DNA from: Planctomycetota bacterium | Lineage (GTDB): Bacteria > Planctomycetota > Planctomycetia > Planctomycetales > Planctomycetaceae | DNA length: 64,000 bases | Direction of reading: 5' to 3' | NCBI GenBank assembly: GCA_018242525.1 | Contig: JAFEBS010000019.1 | Coordinates: forward strand, 1-64,000 | Position numbers and translations under genes: made by a program | Notes under the pieces: model-generated | The model's database searches: none | The model's input: the letters and a program-made list of their open reading frames with translations, nothing else | Told to the model about the DNA's origin: nothing | Part shown: positions 46,304 to 54,995 of the stretch, piece by piece | How the letters are laid out: each line of letters starts with the position of its first letter | Numbering within the stretch: the stretch's first letter is position 1

Positions 46304-47671
46304 TCAACTCAACTCGGTAATCGGCGATCCCGACGGCAGCGTGATGATGGGTCGCCCCGAATTGTCGAAGTAGTTCTTCTGCGTATCGACGCCCAGGAAC
46401 CGGTAGATCGTGGCGAGCACGTCCTGCGGCGACTTGGGGTTGGACAGCGGAAACGCTCCCTTGGCGTCCGAGGCCCCGATGACCCGTCCCCCCTGAACCG
46501 GACCTCCCGCCAGGGCCGCACTGAAGACGTTGGGATAGTGATCGCGACCAGCATCGTTGTTGACTCGGGGTGTTCGGCCGAATTCGCCCCAGGCCACGAC
46601 CAGCGTACTGTCGAGCAGTCCCCGTTCAGACAGATCTTCGATCAGAGCGGTATACGCCTGATCCCAGCGGGGCAGAAATCCCAGCCTCAGAGATTCAAAT
46701 CCCTTCACGTGGGTATCCCACCAGCGCACATCGACAGTCACCAGTCGAACCCCCGCCTCCACCAGTCGTCGCGCCAGCAGGATCCGTTGACTCCATGCAG
46801 GTGACCCACAGCGGTTGGAGGCACCAGGGTCGAAAGCGGGGGACATCCCATACCGCTCGCGAACGGATTTCGGTTCGGCCTCCAGATCGAATGCGGCTTT
46901 CGCTCGCGGTGAACTGAGGATTGTCCAGGCCTTCTGCGTAAAGCGATCGATCGCCCGCATCTGACCCGTGCGATCGATCTGCTCCTGCACGCGATCCAGT
47001 CCGGTCAACAGTTCGCGACGATCACCCAGTCGGTGAACATCCAGACCCTCGGCCAGCGAGAAATTCGGGACGCTGAACGGTTGCGACAGGTTGGCGGGAT
47101 CGGCAATGGTTTCAAACGGCTTGTTGGCGACACCCAGGTACGCCGAGCCTGCTCCCGGCAACATCCTGGGAATCATCACATACGCCGGCAGTTCGGGCGA
47201 CAGGTGCCCCAGTTGTTCCGCCACGATCGAACCGCAACTGGGGTGGATGTTTTCATCCGGATTGGGCCCGGAGTTGTACCCGGTAAAGCAGATCTGATCG
47301 CCGGTGGAATGACCGGCATCGTGGTGATGCAGGCTGCGGATGATCGACCACTTGTCCATGATCGAGGCGGTTTTGGGAAGCATGTCCGAAAGCTGGATCC
47401 CCGGAACCGACGTGGACATCGTGCCAAATTCGCCGCGGTACTCGACAGGGGCATCCGGCTTGGGGTCCCACATATCAATGTGGCTGGGCCCGCCGCGCAT
47501 CCACAGGATGATGACCGAACGTTCGCGGCTGCCTGTTGCGGCCTGAGCTTCCTGTCGCAACAGGTTGGACAACGACAGCCCGCCCACACCCATGGCTCCC
47601 GCCTGCAGGAACCCACGCCGACTCATCCGTAGCGAATGACGAAACTGATCACAGCCAATGGGAAAACTCAT
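46304..47671 (-). CDS. DUF1501 protein with Tat signal
   Basis: 455 aa from ATG 47671. The frame is open upstream to 47980 but that part lacks protein character. The N-terminus carries a twin-arginine signal (MSRRGFLQAGAMGVGG). The body has the DUF1501 pattern: ILWMRGGPSHIDMWDPKPD, SLHHHDAGHSTGDQ, VTVDVRWWDTHVKGFES, VVAWGEFGRTPRVN and DVLATIYRFLGVD. It is distantly related to the alkaline phosphatase/sulfatase superfamily and very abundant in planctomycetes, normally encoded next to a DUF1549/DUF1553 cytochrome-type protein. No such partner is here. The substrate is unknown. Confidence 0.92.
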   Translation of the reverse strand: MSFPIGCDQFRHSLRMSRRGFLQAGAMGVGGLSLSNLLRQEAQAATGSRERSVIILWMRGGPSHIDMWDPKPDAPVEYRGEFGTMSTSVPGIQLSDMLPKTASIMDKWSIIRSLHHHDAGHSTGDQICFTGYNSGPNPDENIHPSCGSIVAEQLGHLSPELPAYVMIPRMLPGAGSAYLGVANKPFETIADPANLSQPFSVPNFSLAEGLDVHRLGDRRELLTGLDRVQEQIDRTGQMRAIDRFTQKAWTILSSPRAKAAFDLEAEPKSVRERYGMSPAFDPGASNRCGSPAWSQRILLARRLVEAGVRLVTVDVRWWDTHVKGFESLRLGFLPRWDQAYTALIEDLSERGLLDSTLVVAWGEFGRTPRVNNDAGRDHYPNVFSAALAGGPVQGGRVIGASDAKGAFPLSNPKSPQDVLATIYRFLGVDTQKNYFDNSGRPIITLPSGSPITELS

Positions 47672-47948
47672 GGCGGCAGGATTCCGGCGGGAGGATCTTG
47701 GGGGGGGGATTCGCCAAAAGCTGGGAAGGTCCACTACACATTTGTATCGGCTGATCCGGCAATGATCAAGAAGTCTCGATCCGTTCAGCGCGACAAAGCC
47801 GCCGTTTTGAGTCGTGTCTTCGCTGTTTGATGGATACACAACAATGTCGGACACTTCCCGTACCCGTGTCGGCGAAAGGACCTGAGCTGGCCTGTATTCC
47901 CATGGCGAATCATCCGAGCGAGTGTGCTGGTATGCCTTCGCAACACGA

Positions 47949-48851
47949 CTACCGCCAGCAGCGGTGCCACAGTGCCCCAATCAACAGTTCCACCGCGTCC
48001 CACTTGGTGACTTTCGGACGCGTTTCCCAGACCCGGTAGCCGATCCCCTCGATTCGTTTCAGGATCCTGAGGCCCCCCTGGGCAAACAGATCGATATCGA
48101 CCTGCAGGCGACCGGGAAGGCGGGGAATCAGCGGCAGTCCCTCTGTCAGGAATTGTCGCGCCCGATCGACCTCAAACTTCATCAGTTCCAGGAACGCCGG
48201 ATTCGTCAACTTTACTTCAAAATCCTCGCGGCGATACCCGCAGCGTTCGTAGTCTTCCCGAGGCAGGTAGATCCGACCGATGGCGTAGTCGCGGGCGACA
48301 TCCTGCCAGAAGTTCGCCAGTTGCAGGCCCGTACAGATCGAATCGGACCACGCGACATTCTGGTCGTTCGACTGCTGGCACAAGCACAAAACCAGTCGGC
48401 CGACCGGATCGGCACTCCGCCGACAATAGTCCCGCAACTGGTCAAAAGTGTCATATTCCCGGATCGTCTGATCCTGTTCAAACGCCGAAATCAGGTCTTC
48501 AAACGGCTGCAGGGGGATGGAAAACTGTTCGATCGTGCCGTGTAAAGCCACAAAAACGGGGTGGCGGGCTCGACCGGCATAGCAGTCGGCCAGTTCCCCG
48601 CGCCACCAGTTCAGCAGTTCCAGCGAGCGGGCGGGATCGCCGACTTCGTCCCCCAGATCGTCCGCCCAGCGGCAGTAGGCGTACACGTTGTAAAAGTGTT
48701 GGTGCAAACCCTTTGGCAACAACCAGGAAACCATTGGGAAGTTCTCGTAATGGGTCGTCGCCAGAGTCCGGCAATACGCTTCGGCCGAGGCCAGATCCGG
48801 GGCCGGTTGTGACGAGTGAGGGCCCCACACTTCGAGGTCTCGCGAAAACAA
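47949..48851 (-). CDS. hpnC: HpnC-type squalene/hydroxysqualene synthase
   Basis: 300 aa from a TTG at 48851, eight bases after AGGAG. Trans-prenyltransferase fold. The HpnC-like N-terminus is HYENFPMVSWLLPKGLHQHF. The first Asp motif is YCRWADDLGDE, and the second is NFWQDVARDYAIGRIYLP. HpnC acts with HpnD and HpnE to make squalene from farnesyl diphosphate through hydroxysqualene. HpnD and HpnE are not in the window, so they would be encoded elsewhere. The product should feed hopanoid, sterol or C30 carotenoid synthesis. Confidence 0.9.
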   Translation of the reverse strand: MFSRDLEVWGPHSSQPAPDLASAEAYCRTLATTHYENFPMVSWLLPKGLHQHFYNVYAYCRWADDLGDEVGDPARSLELLNWWRGELADCYAGRARHPVFVALHGTIEQFSIPLQPFEDLISAFEQDQTIREYDTFDQLRDYCRRSADPVGRLVLCLCQQSNDQNVAWSDSICTGLQLANFWQDVARDYAIGRIYLPREDYERCGYRREDFEVKLTNPAFLELMKFEVDRARQFLTEGLPLIPRLPGRLQVDIDLFAQGGLRILKRIEGIGYRVWETRPKVTKWDAVELLIGALWHRCWR

Positions 48852-48952
48852 TCTGCGGCTCCTGACTGATGGATTTCGGTTTTTTCGCTATGATAACCAG
48901 ACCTAATATCCGCTGCGCGGCAGCGGCATTGCCCAAATCCAAGGGGTCCGCC

Positions 48953-49060
48953 CCCTGGTAGCCCGTGGTCAAAGGGGTCTGACCCTCTCCGGGCATTCGA
49001 TTCTCAAGGTGAATCGATTGCCCTCCAAAGGGTCAGACCCCTTTGACCACGGGCTGCTGG
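48953..49060. repeat. 108-bp palindromic repeat element, copy 2
   Basis: Perfect 26-bp arms (48960-48985 and 49030-49055; GCCCGTGGTCAAAGGGGTCT...) around a 44-base centre. In reverse orientation it aligns with 23492-23599. Relative to that copy, four arm positions differ and each is compensated on the opposite arm. It sits between the divergent hpnC and der genes. Confidence 0.85.
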
Positions 49061-49194
49061 AAATGGAGCCCGGGATGGGACCACCCATCCTGCAGGAAGT
49101 CGATCCCGACTTGCTGCGGACCTCGTCAGCTCGAGGTCCCGATTTAAACCCTGGTGAGTTGCCGCTGGGCAGCCGCTGTTCGAGAAGTATTGTC

Positions 49195-50655
49195 ATGTCC
49201 GTTCCGAAAGTGGCCATTGTGGGCCGCCCCAATGTGGGCAAAAGTTCCATCATGAACTGGCTGGCGCACAAGCGCGTCTCCGTCGTCGATCCGATGGCAG
49301 GAGTCACGCGCGATCGCGTCACCTACCTGATGCATGTCGATGACCGGTACTTCGAGCTGGTGGATACCGGCGGGATCGGCATCGTCGACGTCGGCGATCT
49401 GTCCGAGGAAATCGACACGCAGATTCGCATCGGGATCGAACAGGCAGACATGATCCTGTTCGTCGTCGACGGAGCCGGTGCCATTACGTCGCTGGACGAA
49501 GAAGTGGCCCGGCGACTGCGGAAGATCGACAAGCCCAAGGTGCTGGTCGTCAACAAGTGCGATTCCCCCAAGCTCGATCGCGAAGCGGCCGAGTTCTTCA
49601 AGCTGGCCGACAGCCCGATGGTCATGGTCAGCGTGAAGGGGAATCGAAACCAGGACGAACTGCTCAAGGCGATCCTGAACAACCTGCCCGAACCGGACCA
49701 GATGGAAGCGGAACAGGGCGAGGATCTGGAAGTCGATCCGGAATTGAAGCTGGCGATTGTCGGCCGGCGCAATGTCGGCAAAAGCACCTTCATCAATCAA
49801 CTGGCGGAATCCGACCGGGTGATTGTCAGCGAAATCCCCGGAACGACGCGCGACAGCATCGATGTCCGATTCCAGATGGACGAAAAATCGTTTGTGGCGA
49901 TCGACACCCCGGGCGTTCGCAAGCGGAAGAGCCTGGCCAACACCGTCGAATGGTATGGACTGGTCCGGGCCAAACGCAGCATCCGCCGGGCCAACGTGTC
50001 GCTGATGTTCTTCGACTGCATGGAAACAATCTCGCGTGTCGACAAGCAACTGGTCAGCGAAATCCACGAAGAATGCAAGCCGTGCATCTTCGTCGTGAAC
50101 AAGTGGGACCTGGCCGCCGACGCGGAAATCGCGACGTGGGCCGAATACCTGTTCAAGAACTTCGCTCACATGCGGCACGTTCCCGTCGCCGTCATCACGG
50201 CCAAGACGGGACGCAACGTCAAGAAGCTGATCAACCTGGCGCAGTCAATCTACAAGCAGGCCCGGACGCGCGTGAAGACGGGCGAGTTGAACCGGGTCGT
50301 GCGGGCGGCCGTCAAGAATTGGCCACCTCCGAATCGCATGAACCGGACGCCCCGTATCCTGTTCGCCACCCAGGTGGCGACCGAACCACCCACAATCGTG
50401 GTCAAATGCAATGCGGCCGAACTGTTCGATGAGGACTACAAACGGTACCTGCTGGGGGTCTTCCGCGAACAGTTGCCGTTCAAGGAAGTCCCCATCAAAC
50501 TGTACTTCCGTTCCAAGGACATGGACCCCGACAAGGCCGAACGGGAAGAAGCCCGCGCCAAGGCGGTCGAGGAAGGAAACGATCTGCCGGATGAATACGC
50601 GGACGACATGGACTTCGAGGATGAATCACTCGCCAACGCCGAATTCGACGAGTGA
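49195..50655 (+). CDS. der: Ribosome biogenesis GTPase Der (EngA)
   Basis: 486 aa. The ATG at 49195 (MSVPKVAIVGRPNVGKSS) is the genuine start; the longer frame crosses the palindromic repeat. Two tandem G domains are present: G1 GRPNVGKSS, DTGG, NKCD (about 6-170) and G1 GRRNVGKST, DTPG, NKWD (about 182-350). A KH-like domain follows (LYFRSKD near the end), with an acidic tail (EYADDMDFEDESLANAEFDE). It assembles the 50S subunit. The standalone context is normal. Confidence 0.97.
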   Translation: MSVPKVAIVGRPNVGKSSIMNWLAHKRVSVVDPMAGVTRDRVTYLMHVDDRYFELVDTGGIGIVDVGDLSEEIDTQIRIGIEQADMILFVVDGAGAITSLDEEVARRLRKIDKPKVLVVNKCDSPKLDREAAEFFKLADSPMVMVSVKGNRNQDELLKAILNNLPEPDQMEAEQGEDLEVDPELKLAIVGRRNVGKSTFINQLAESDRVIVSEIPGTTRDSIDVRFQMDEKSFVAIDTPGVRKRKSLANTVEWYGLVRAKRSIRRANVSLMFFDCMETISRVDKQLVSEIHEECKPCIFVVNKWDLAADAEIATWAEYLFKNFAHMRHVPVAVITAKTGRNVKKLINLAQSIYKQARTRVKTGELNRVVRAAVKNWPPPNRMNRTPRILFATQVATEPPTIVVKCNAAELFDEDYKRYLLGVFREQLPFKEVPIKLYFRSKDMDPDKAEREEARAKAVEEGNDLPDEYADDMDFEDESLANAEFDE

Positions 50656-51870
50656 TTATGCGGTCTTGGATTCACCAAACCGCTGCAGGTTGCGGTGGGT
50701 TTCCGTGTTGAAGTTGTCTTCAAACTTCTCCCGACCGGCGAAGACAAACTGCAGTCCCAGCGCTGTGTAGGAACGAATGGGCTCCAGGTTGTTGAAGTAC
50801 TCCGGGGCCATTTCGCGCAACTTCCACAGGCGAAACCATGGGATGCCAGCGATGTCGTGATGTTCCACGTGCAATCCGGCATTGAACGTGGTCAGGTTGA
50901 TCAACCGGCCGTAATGCGACGCGGTCGGCTGATAATTCCTCCGCCCGTGAAAGTGCGAAATCCCCAGCACCCAACCCAGGCAGTAGGGATGCAGATATCC
51001 CGTAAAGAAGACCTGGCTCATCATCAGGTACAGCAGCGGCAGCAGTCCCGTTGTCCAGCCACCAAACTGGTAGCCATACCAGAACAACGCCCCGTAAGTC
51101 AGGAAGCTGAGCAGCGGATAGACGACGGCGAACTTGGTGATCTTTTCCTTCTCGTAGCCCGAGACCAGGTGTTCATCCGCCAGCACCGAAACCGCGAAAC
51201 GCGTTGGCTCCAGCCGTCCCCGCAGCAATGACGTAAACAGATAAACCGTCAATCCAAACAGGCTGCGTGCGACTTGCATCACGACCATGAACAGCGAATA
51301 CGGAATAAACAACGGCGACGTCCGGCGAGTCGCCAGGAAATACGAACGGCGACGCGTGATGAAATCCTTTGTCGCGCTCATGTCATTGTGATGCACGATA
51401 TGTTCGGTCCACCAGGTATGATGAGCAGACAGGAACATCGGGATCGAGGTCAATGTGAACAGGTACCGGTTCCAGAACTTCGTACGGAACACGTTCAGGT
51501 GATCGCACTCGTGCGCCAGTTGAAACAGCGTGATGTTCAACAGCGCACCCACCAGGTAGGCCGTCAGAATCGCCACCCACCACGGAAAGTGACTCATCGC
51601 GGCGGCAATGCCCAGTTGAGTCCCCGCCATCAGCACGCACCAGACAGCGGTGAGTGGATAGTGACCAAACAATTCCTTGATCTCTGGATGGGCCTGCAGC
51701 ATTTCCCGGGCGCGTTCACGATGCCAGACGGCGTCCGGCTTTTCGTCGTCCGGGACGCGATCACAAATATCGACTTCAAATCCGGGAAACACCGGAGCGG
51801 CACTGCCGATCATGCCCCAGGTCCACCGTGGCTTGAATCCGCCCGGTAATGTTGGCTCAGCGGTTGACAT
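50656..51870 (-). CDS. Membrane fatty-acid / sphingolipid-type desaturase
   Basis: 404 aa from ATG 51870 (GGGAG seven bases upstream). It is an integral-membrane di-iron desaturase with three histidine boxes: LAHECDHLNVF (about 155), HHTWWTEHIVHH (about 190) and HVEHHD (about 335). Hydrophobic segments lie around 105-145, 245-275 and 290-320. The box spacing and HECDH are reminiscent of sphingolipid delta-4 desaturase-type enzymes, but the acyl substrate cannot be fixed from sequence. It ends one base after the der stop (convergent). Confidence 0.9.
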   Translation of the reverse strand: MSTAEPTLPGGFKPRWTWGMIGSAAPVFPGFEVDICDRVPDDEKPDAVWHRERAREMLQAHPEIKELFGHYPLTAVWCVLMAGTQLGIAAAMSHFPWWVAILTAYLVGALLNITLFQLAHECDHLNVFRTKFWNRYLFTLTSIPMFLSAHHTWWTEHIVHHNDMSATKDFITRRRSYFLATRRTSPLFIPYSLFMVVMQVARSLFGLTVYLFTSLLRGRLEPTRFAVSVLADEHLVSGYEKEKITKFAVVYPLLSFLTYGALFWYGYQFGGWTTGLLPLLYLMMSQVFFTGYLHPYCLGWVLGISHFHGRRNYQPTASHYGRLINLTTFNAGLHVEHHDIAGIPWFRLWKLREMAPEYFNNLEPIRSYTALGLQFVFAGREKFEDNFNTETHRNLQRFGESKTA

Positions 51871-52022
51871 CAACGACTCCCATTCATGGCCAGAATCTAT
51901 CATTTGACTCAGATCGACGACGGCGAGGATGGCGAACGTGTGCCCTCGGTCGATCCAGTCAGTCTGTTCGGTTAAAGTGTCCTGGTCATCGATCTTACCC
52001 GACTTTCCCAAGGAATTCGCCC

Positions 52023-53954
52023 ATGCTGCGCTCCCTCGTCGCGGCCAGCCTGTTTTTCACCGCGGGACTGGTCCTGGCCCTGGACACGCCGTTGTCACAG
52101 GCCGGAGATGGAAACAAGTTTACCAAGGCGCCCGCCGTCGACAAGGACCCCGCTCGGCGCGGGTCTCCCGACCCCGCCGAAACGCCCGACCGAAGGTCTC
52201 CCATCCCAAACATCGCCGCCGACCCCACTGACCGGCGCGTGTCTCTCGACCCCGCCGGCCGAAAGTCTCCCGCCCCAAACATCCCGGACATCACCAAACT
52301 GTTCGACGACGAATGGGAATACACGCTGCGGGAAGCCCCCACGTTTGCCTCGCACCTGGGCGACAAACGCTACAACCACTTATGGCCAGACACCAGCCTG
52401 GCTGCGATGCAGAAACGCCATGACCATCAACTCGATCTGCTCCAGCGACTCAAAGCGTTCGACGAAGCCACATTGTCCTCCACGGATCGATTGAACTACC
52501 GGTTGTTTCGACGCCAGATCGAAATGGAACTGGCCGAGTATCCGTTTCAATGGCATCTGGTCCCGCTGGACCATCGGAATGGCATTCAGGACGAAAGCTC
52601 CGTGGGCGATTCCCTGTCGTTCACCTCCGTGAAGGACTACGACGACTGGATCGCCCGATTGCGTTCGTTTCCGGATTACATGGATCAAACCATCGCCGTG
52701 ATGCGGGCGGGGATTGCCGCCGGAATGGTCCAGCCTCAGATCGTGATGCGGCGACTGCCGGCCCAGATCAAGAAGCAGATCGTCGAAGATCCCACCACCA
52801 GCCTGTACTACAAGCCGTTCAAGTCGATCTCGTCCGACATTCCGACGGCCGAGCAGGATCGCCTGCAGCGCGAAGCGCAAGCCGCCATCCGCGAGCAACT
52901 GGTCCCCGCCTATCGCAAATTCCTGGGATTCTTTGAGCGTGAGTATTTCCCCGCCTGCCTGATCAATACGGGAGCTTCCCGCCTGCCGAACGGCCAGGCC
53001 TTCTACGCCCACCTGGCCCGCAAGCACACGACCACCCATCTGACCCCGCAGCAGATTCACGACATCGGCTTGTCCGAAGTCAAACGGATCCGGTCAGAGA
53101 TGGAGCGGATCAAGGAACAGGTCGGATTCCAGGATTCCCTGGCCCAGTTTTTCGAGCATTTGCGGACGGCCCCGGAGTTCCGCTATACCGATGCCAATGA
53201 TCTGCTGACGGCGTACCAGGCATTCTCCAAGCGGGTCGACCCGTTGCTCCCCAAGCTGTTCCGCAAACTGCCGCGAATCCCGTATGGCGTCGAGGCGATT
53301 CCGGAGCACATGGCTCCCGACACCACGACGGCGTACTACCGCCCTCCGGCCGCCGATGGGACCCGGGCGGGAACTTACTTCGTCAATTTGTACAAACCGG
53401 AAACGCGACCGAAGTACGAGATTGCCGCCCTGTCACTGCACGAAGCGGTCCCCGGTCACCACCTGCAGATCGCCCTGGCCACCGAACTGGAACACGTTCC
53501 CGAATTCCGCAAGCATGCCCACTTCACCGCGTACATCGAAGGCTGGGCTCTGTATGCGGAAAGCCTGGGTGACGAGTTACACCTGTACGACGATCCGTAT
53601 TCCAAGATGGGCCAGTTGAGTTACGAAATGTGGCGGGCGGTCCGGCTGGTGGTCGACACCGGCATGCATTCGATGGAATGGCCGCGCGAACGGGGGATTC
53701 AGTTTTTCAGAGACAATGCACCAAAGGATGAACTGGACATCACCAACGAAATCGACCGCTACATCGCCTGGCCGGGCCAGGCCCTGGCGTACAAGATCGG
53801 CGAACTGAAGATCAAGGAACTGCGAGCCCTCGCCCAGACGAAACTGGGGGACAAGTTTGACGTCCGTGAGTTTCACGACATCATCCTGCAAAACGGAGCC
53901 TTGCCGCTCGACATTCTGGAAACCACCGTCCAGGAATGGCTGAGCCGCAAATAG
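52023..53954 (+). CDS. DUF885 family (M32-like metalloprotein), secreted
   Basis: 643 aa from ATG 52023, with AAGGAA about ten bases upstream. A signal peptide (1-27, SLFFTAGLVLALDTPLSQAG) is followed by a low-complexity Asp/Pro/Arg stretch (42-87) encoded by two tandem copies of a repeat, and then the DUF885 domain (about 95-640). The domain carries HEAVPGHHLQ, an HExxxH zinc motif (about 478), and YIEGWALYAESLGD downstream supplying the third ligand. DUF885 proteins resemble gluzincin peptidases. The substrate is unknown. Without the 45-residue insert the length would be ordinary for the family. Confidence 0.9.
   Translation: MLRSLVAASLFFTAGLVLALDTPLSQAGDGNKFTKAPAVDKDPARRGSPDPAETPDRRSPIPNIAADPTDRRVSLDPAGRKSPAPNIPDITKLFDDEWEYTLREAPTFASHLGDKRYNHLWPDTSLAAMQKRHDHQLDLLQRLKAFDEATLSSTDRLNYRLFRRQIEMELAEYPFQWHLVPLDHRNGIQDESSVGDSLSFTSVKDYDDWIARLRSFPDYMDQTIAVMRAGIAAGMVQPQIVMRRLPAQIKKQIVEDPTTSLYYKPFKSISSDIPTAEQDRLQREAQAAIREQLVPAYRKFLGFFEREYFPACLINTGASRLPNGQAFYAHLARKHTTTHLTPQQIHDIGLSEVKRIRSEMERIKEQVGFQDSLAQFFEHLRTAPEFRYTDANDLLTAYQAFSKRVDPLLPKLFRKLPRIPYGVEAIPEHMAPDTTTAYYRPPAADGTRAGTYFVNLYKPETRPKYEIAALSLHEAVPGHHLQIALATELEHVPEFRKHAHFTAYIEGWALYAESLGDELHLYDDPYSKMGQLSYEMWRAVRLVVDTGMHSMEWPRERGIQFFRDNAPKDELDITNEIDRYIAWPGQALAYKIGELKIKELRALAQTKLGDKFDVREFHDIILQNGALPLDILETTVQEWLSRK
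52146..52283 (+). repeat. Tandem repeat pair within the DUF885 gene
   Basis: Two units (52146-52220 and 52221-52283) share GACCCC, GACCCCGCC, CCGAA.GTCTCCC and CCAAACATC in the same order. They encode alternating Asp-Pro-Ala and Arg-Arg-Ser-Pro segments right after the signal peptide. The GC-rich segments can fold (CGCTCGGCGCG, GACCGAAGGTC). It looks like an in-frame inserted dispersed repeat. Confidence 0.65.
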
Positions 53955-53959
53955 TCGCC

Positions 53960-54001
53960 GACGCTGCCAGCGTCGGGTACGTTGTCGACGCTGCCAGCGT
54001 C
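53960..54001. repeat. Two copies of a 15-bp palindrome between convergent genes
   Basis: GACGCTGCCAGCGTC occurs at 53960-53974 and 53987-54001, 27 bases apart. Each forms a stem of six or seven base pairs. Placed between the stops of two convergent genes, they may serve as a bidirectional terminator. Confidence 0.65.
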
Positions 54002-54023
54002 AGCGTAATCGCTGCGCAGCTAC

Positions 54024-54500
54024 TCAGGCTTCTTTCGGTTCACTCTGCCGTGCCGAGCGATCGTTGATGCGTTGGAAGAATGTGTAACCGGCTCCGCAGG
54101 CTTCGAGAACAATCAGCACCAGAATTGCATAAACAATCGCTGCGGCAGGCCATTCAACGGAAGAGTAGCCCAACTGCTGGCCCCGGACGAACCCGCCAAC
54201 CGCGCCAACAACACAGGCGATTGGCAGATAGACGCGTCGACGTGGAAATACAATCATCAGCAGTAATCCCACAGCCGCCATCGGAAGTTGCACCAAAAAG
54301 AAACCGGCCAGCAAGCCGACGACCCCACCGATCACAGTCAATCCAATTCCAGCCTGCCAATCGATCAACCAAAACCCCAATCCGCCACAGAGCAGGGCAC
54401 CGAGTCCGCCACCCAGCACTGCCGAAACAGCCTCGACAACAAACGGGTGACTTCGCATCCAGTCTGTTGCATCGGTTCGAAGATTCCGTTGAGTTGTCAT
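54024..54500 (-). CDS. Small polytopic membrane protein
   Basis: 158 aa from ATG 54500 (AGGATG upstream). Four hydrophobic segments are visible: AVLGGGLGALLCGGLGFWLI, LTVIGGVVGLLAGFFLVQL, VGLLLMIVF with the following ACVVGAVGGFV, and AAAIVYAILVLIVLEACGAG. The N- and C-termini are hydrophilic. No family or function was recognised. It is convergent with the DUF885 gene and at the edge of the accessory patch. Confidence 0.7.
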   Translation of the reverse strand: MTTQRNLRTDATDWMRSHPFVVEAVSAVLGGGLGALLCGGLGFWLIDWQAGIGLTVIGGVVGLLAGFFLVQLPMAAVGLLLMIVFPRRRVYLPIACVVGAVGGFVRGQQLGYSSVEWPAAAIVYAILVLIVLEACGAGYTFFQRINDRSARQSEPKEA

Positions 54501-54663
54501 GCTTTCATCCTGCCAGGTCGCGCCAAAGGTGCTCGCGTGCCGATTCAATGCCGGATTCCAAGCCAAGCGGCGGCATGATCGATTCTACCGAGATTGAGCG
54601 TCCGAGGCAAAAACGCTGAGCACTACGGCGGCGGAACCAGAATGCCTTGGATTCAGGTTCAGA

Positions 54664-54704
54664 TTGACTGTATTACGATCTGCAGTACAATACTCGTGGA
54701 GGTG
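54664..54704 (+). promoter_or_regulatory. Promoter and possible operator of the toxin-antitoxin pair
   Basis: TTGACT (54664-54669), 16 bases, TACAAT (54686-54691) form a good sigma-70 promoter 20 bases before the antitoxin ATG. An inverted repeat GTATT...AATAC overlaps the spacer and -10, the usual position for an operator bound by a ribbon-helix-helix antitoxin. The Shine-Dalgarno is GGAGG at 54698-54702. Confidence 0.6.
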
Positions 54705-54710
54705 GAATTT

Positions 54711-54995
54711 ATGTCATCAGCGTCATCGTCAAAAACCAGTTCGCTCATGGTCCGTATGGATGCCGCGTCGAAGCAGGTTTTGGCCGAAGCGGCCGAACTG
54801 CGGCGGATCAGCGTCAGCGATTACGTCCGCACTGTGACGCTCGCCCAGGCGCGCCGCGAAGTCGCGAGTGCCAACGAGCAGACGATCCTACTCACGCCGG
54901 AAGAGCAAATGGCGTTCTGGCAGGCATTGCAGGCTCCCGTTAAGTTAACTGCGGCACAGAAACGACTGGGAAGACTGATGCGGGGCGAAGCGTGA
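54711..54995 (+). CDS. DUF1778 (TacA-type) antitoxin
   Basis: 94 aa from ATG 54711 (GGAGGTGG upstream). The N-terminus is a ribbon-helix-helix: SLMVRMDAASKQVLAEAAEL then RRISVSDYVRTVTLAQA. The C-terminal tail (LTPEEQMAFWQALQAP) is the part that usually wraps the toxin and inhibits its active site. It should repress its own promoter together with the toxin. The stop overlaps the toxin GTG (GTGA), as in most TacAT operons. Confidence 0.92.
   Translation: MSSASSSKTSSLMVRMDAASKQVLAEAAELRRISVSDYVRTVTLAQARREVASANEQTILLTPEEQMAFWQALQAPVKLTAAQKRLGRLMRGEA

Noticed and set aside
47672..47980. 103-residue N-terminal extension of the DUF1501 protein
   Set aside because: It would bury the Tat signal, which must be N-terminal; the ATG at 47671 places it correctly.
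49009..49194. 62-residue N-terminal extension of Der
   Set aside because: It would be translated from inside the palindromic repeat; Der proteins start at the G1 region reached from the ATG at 49195.
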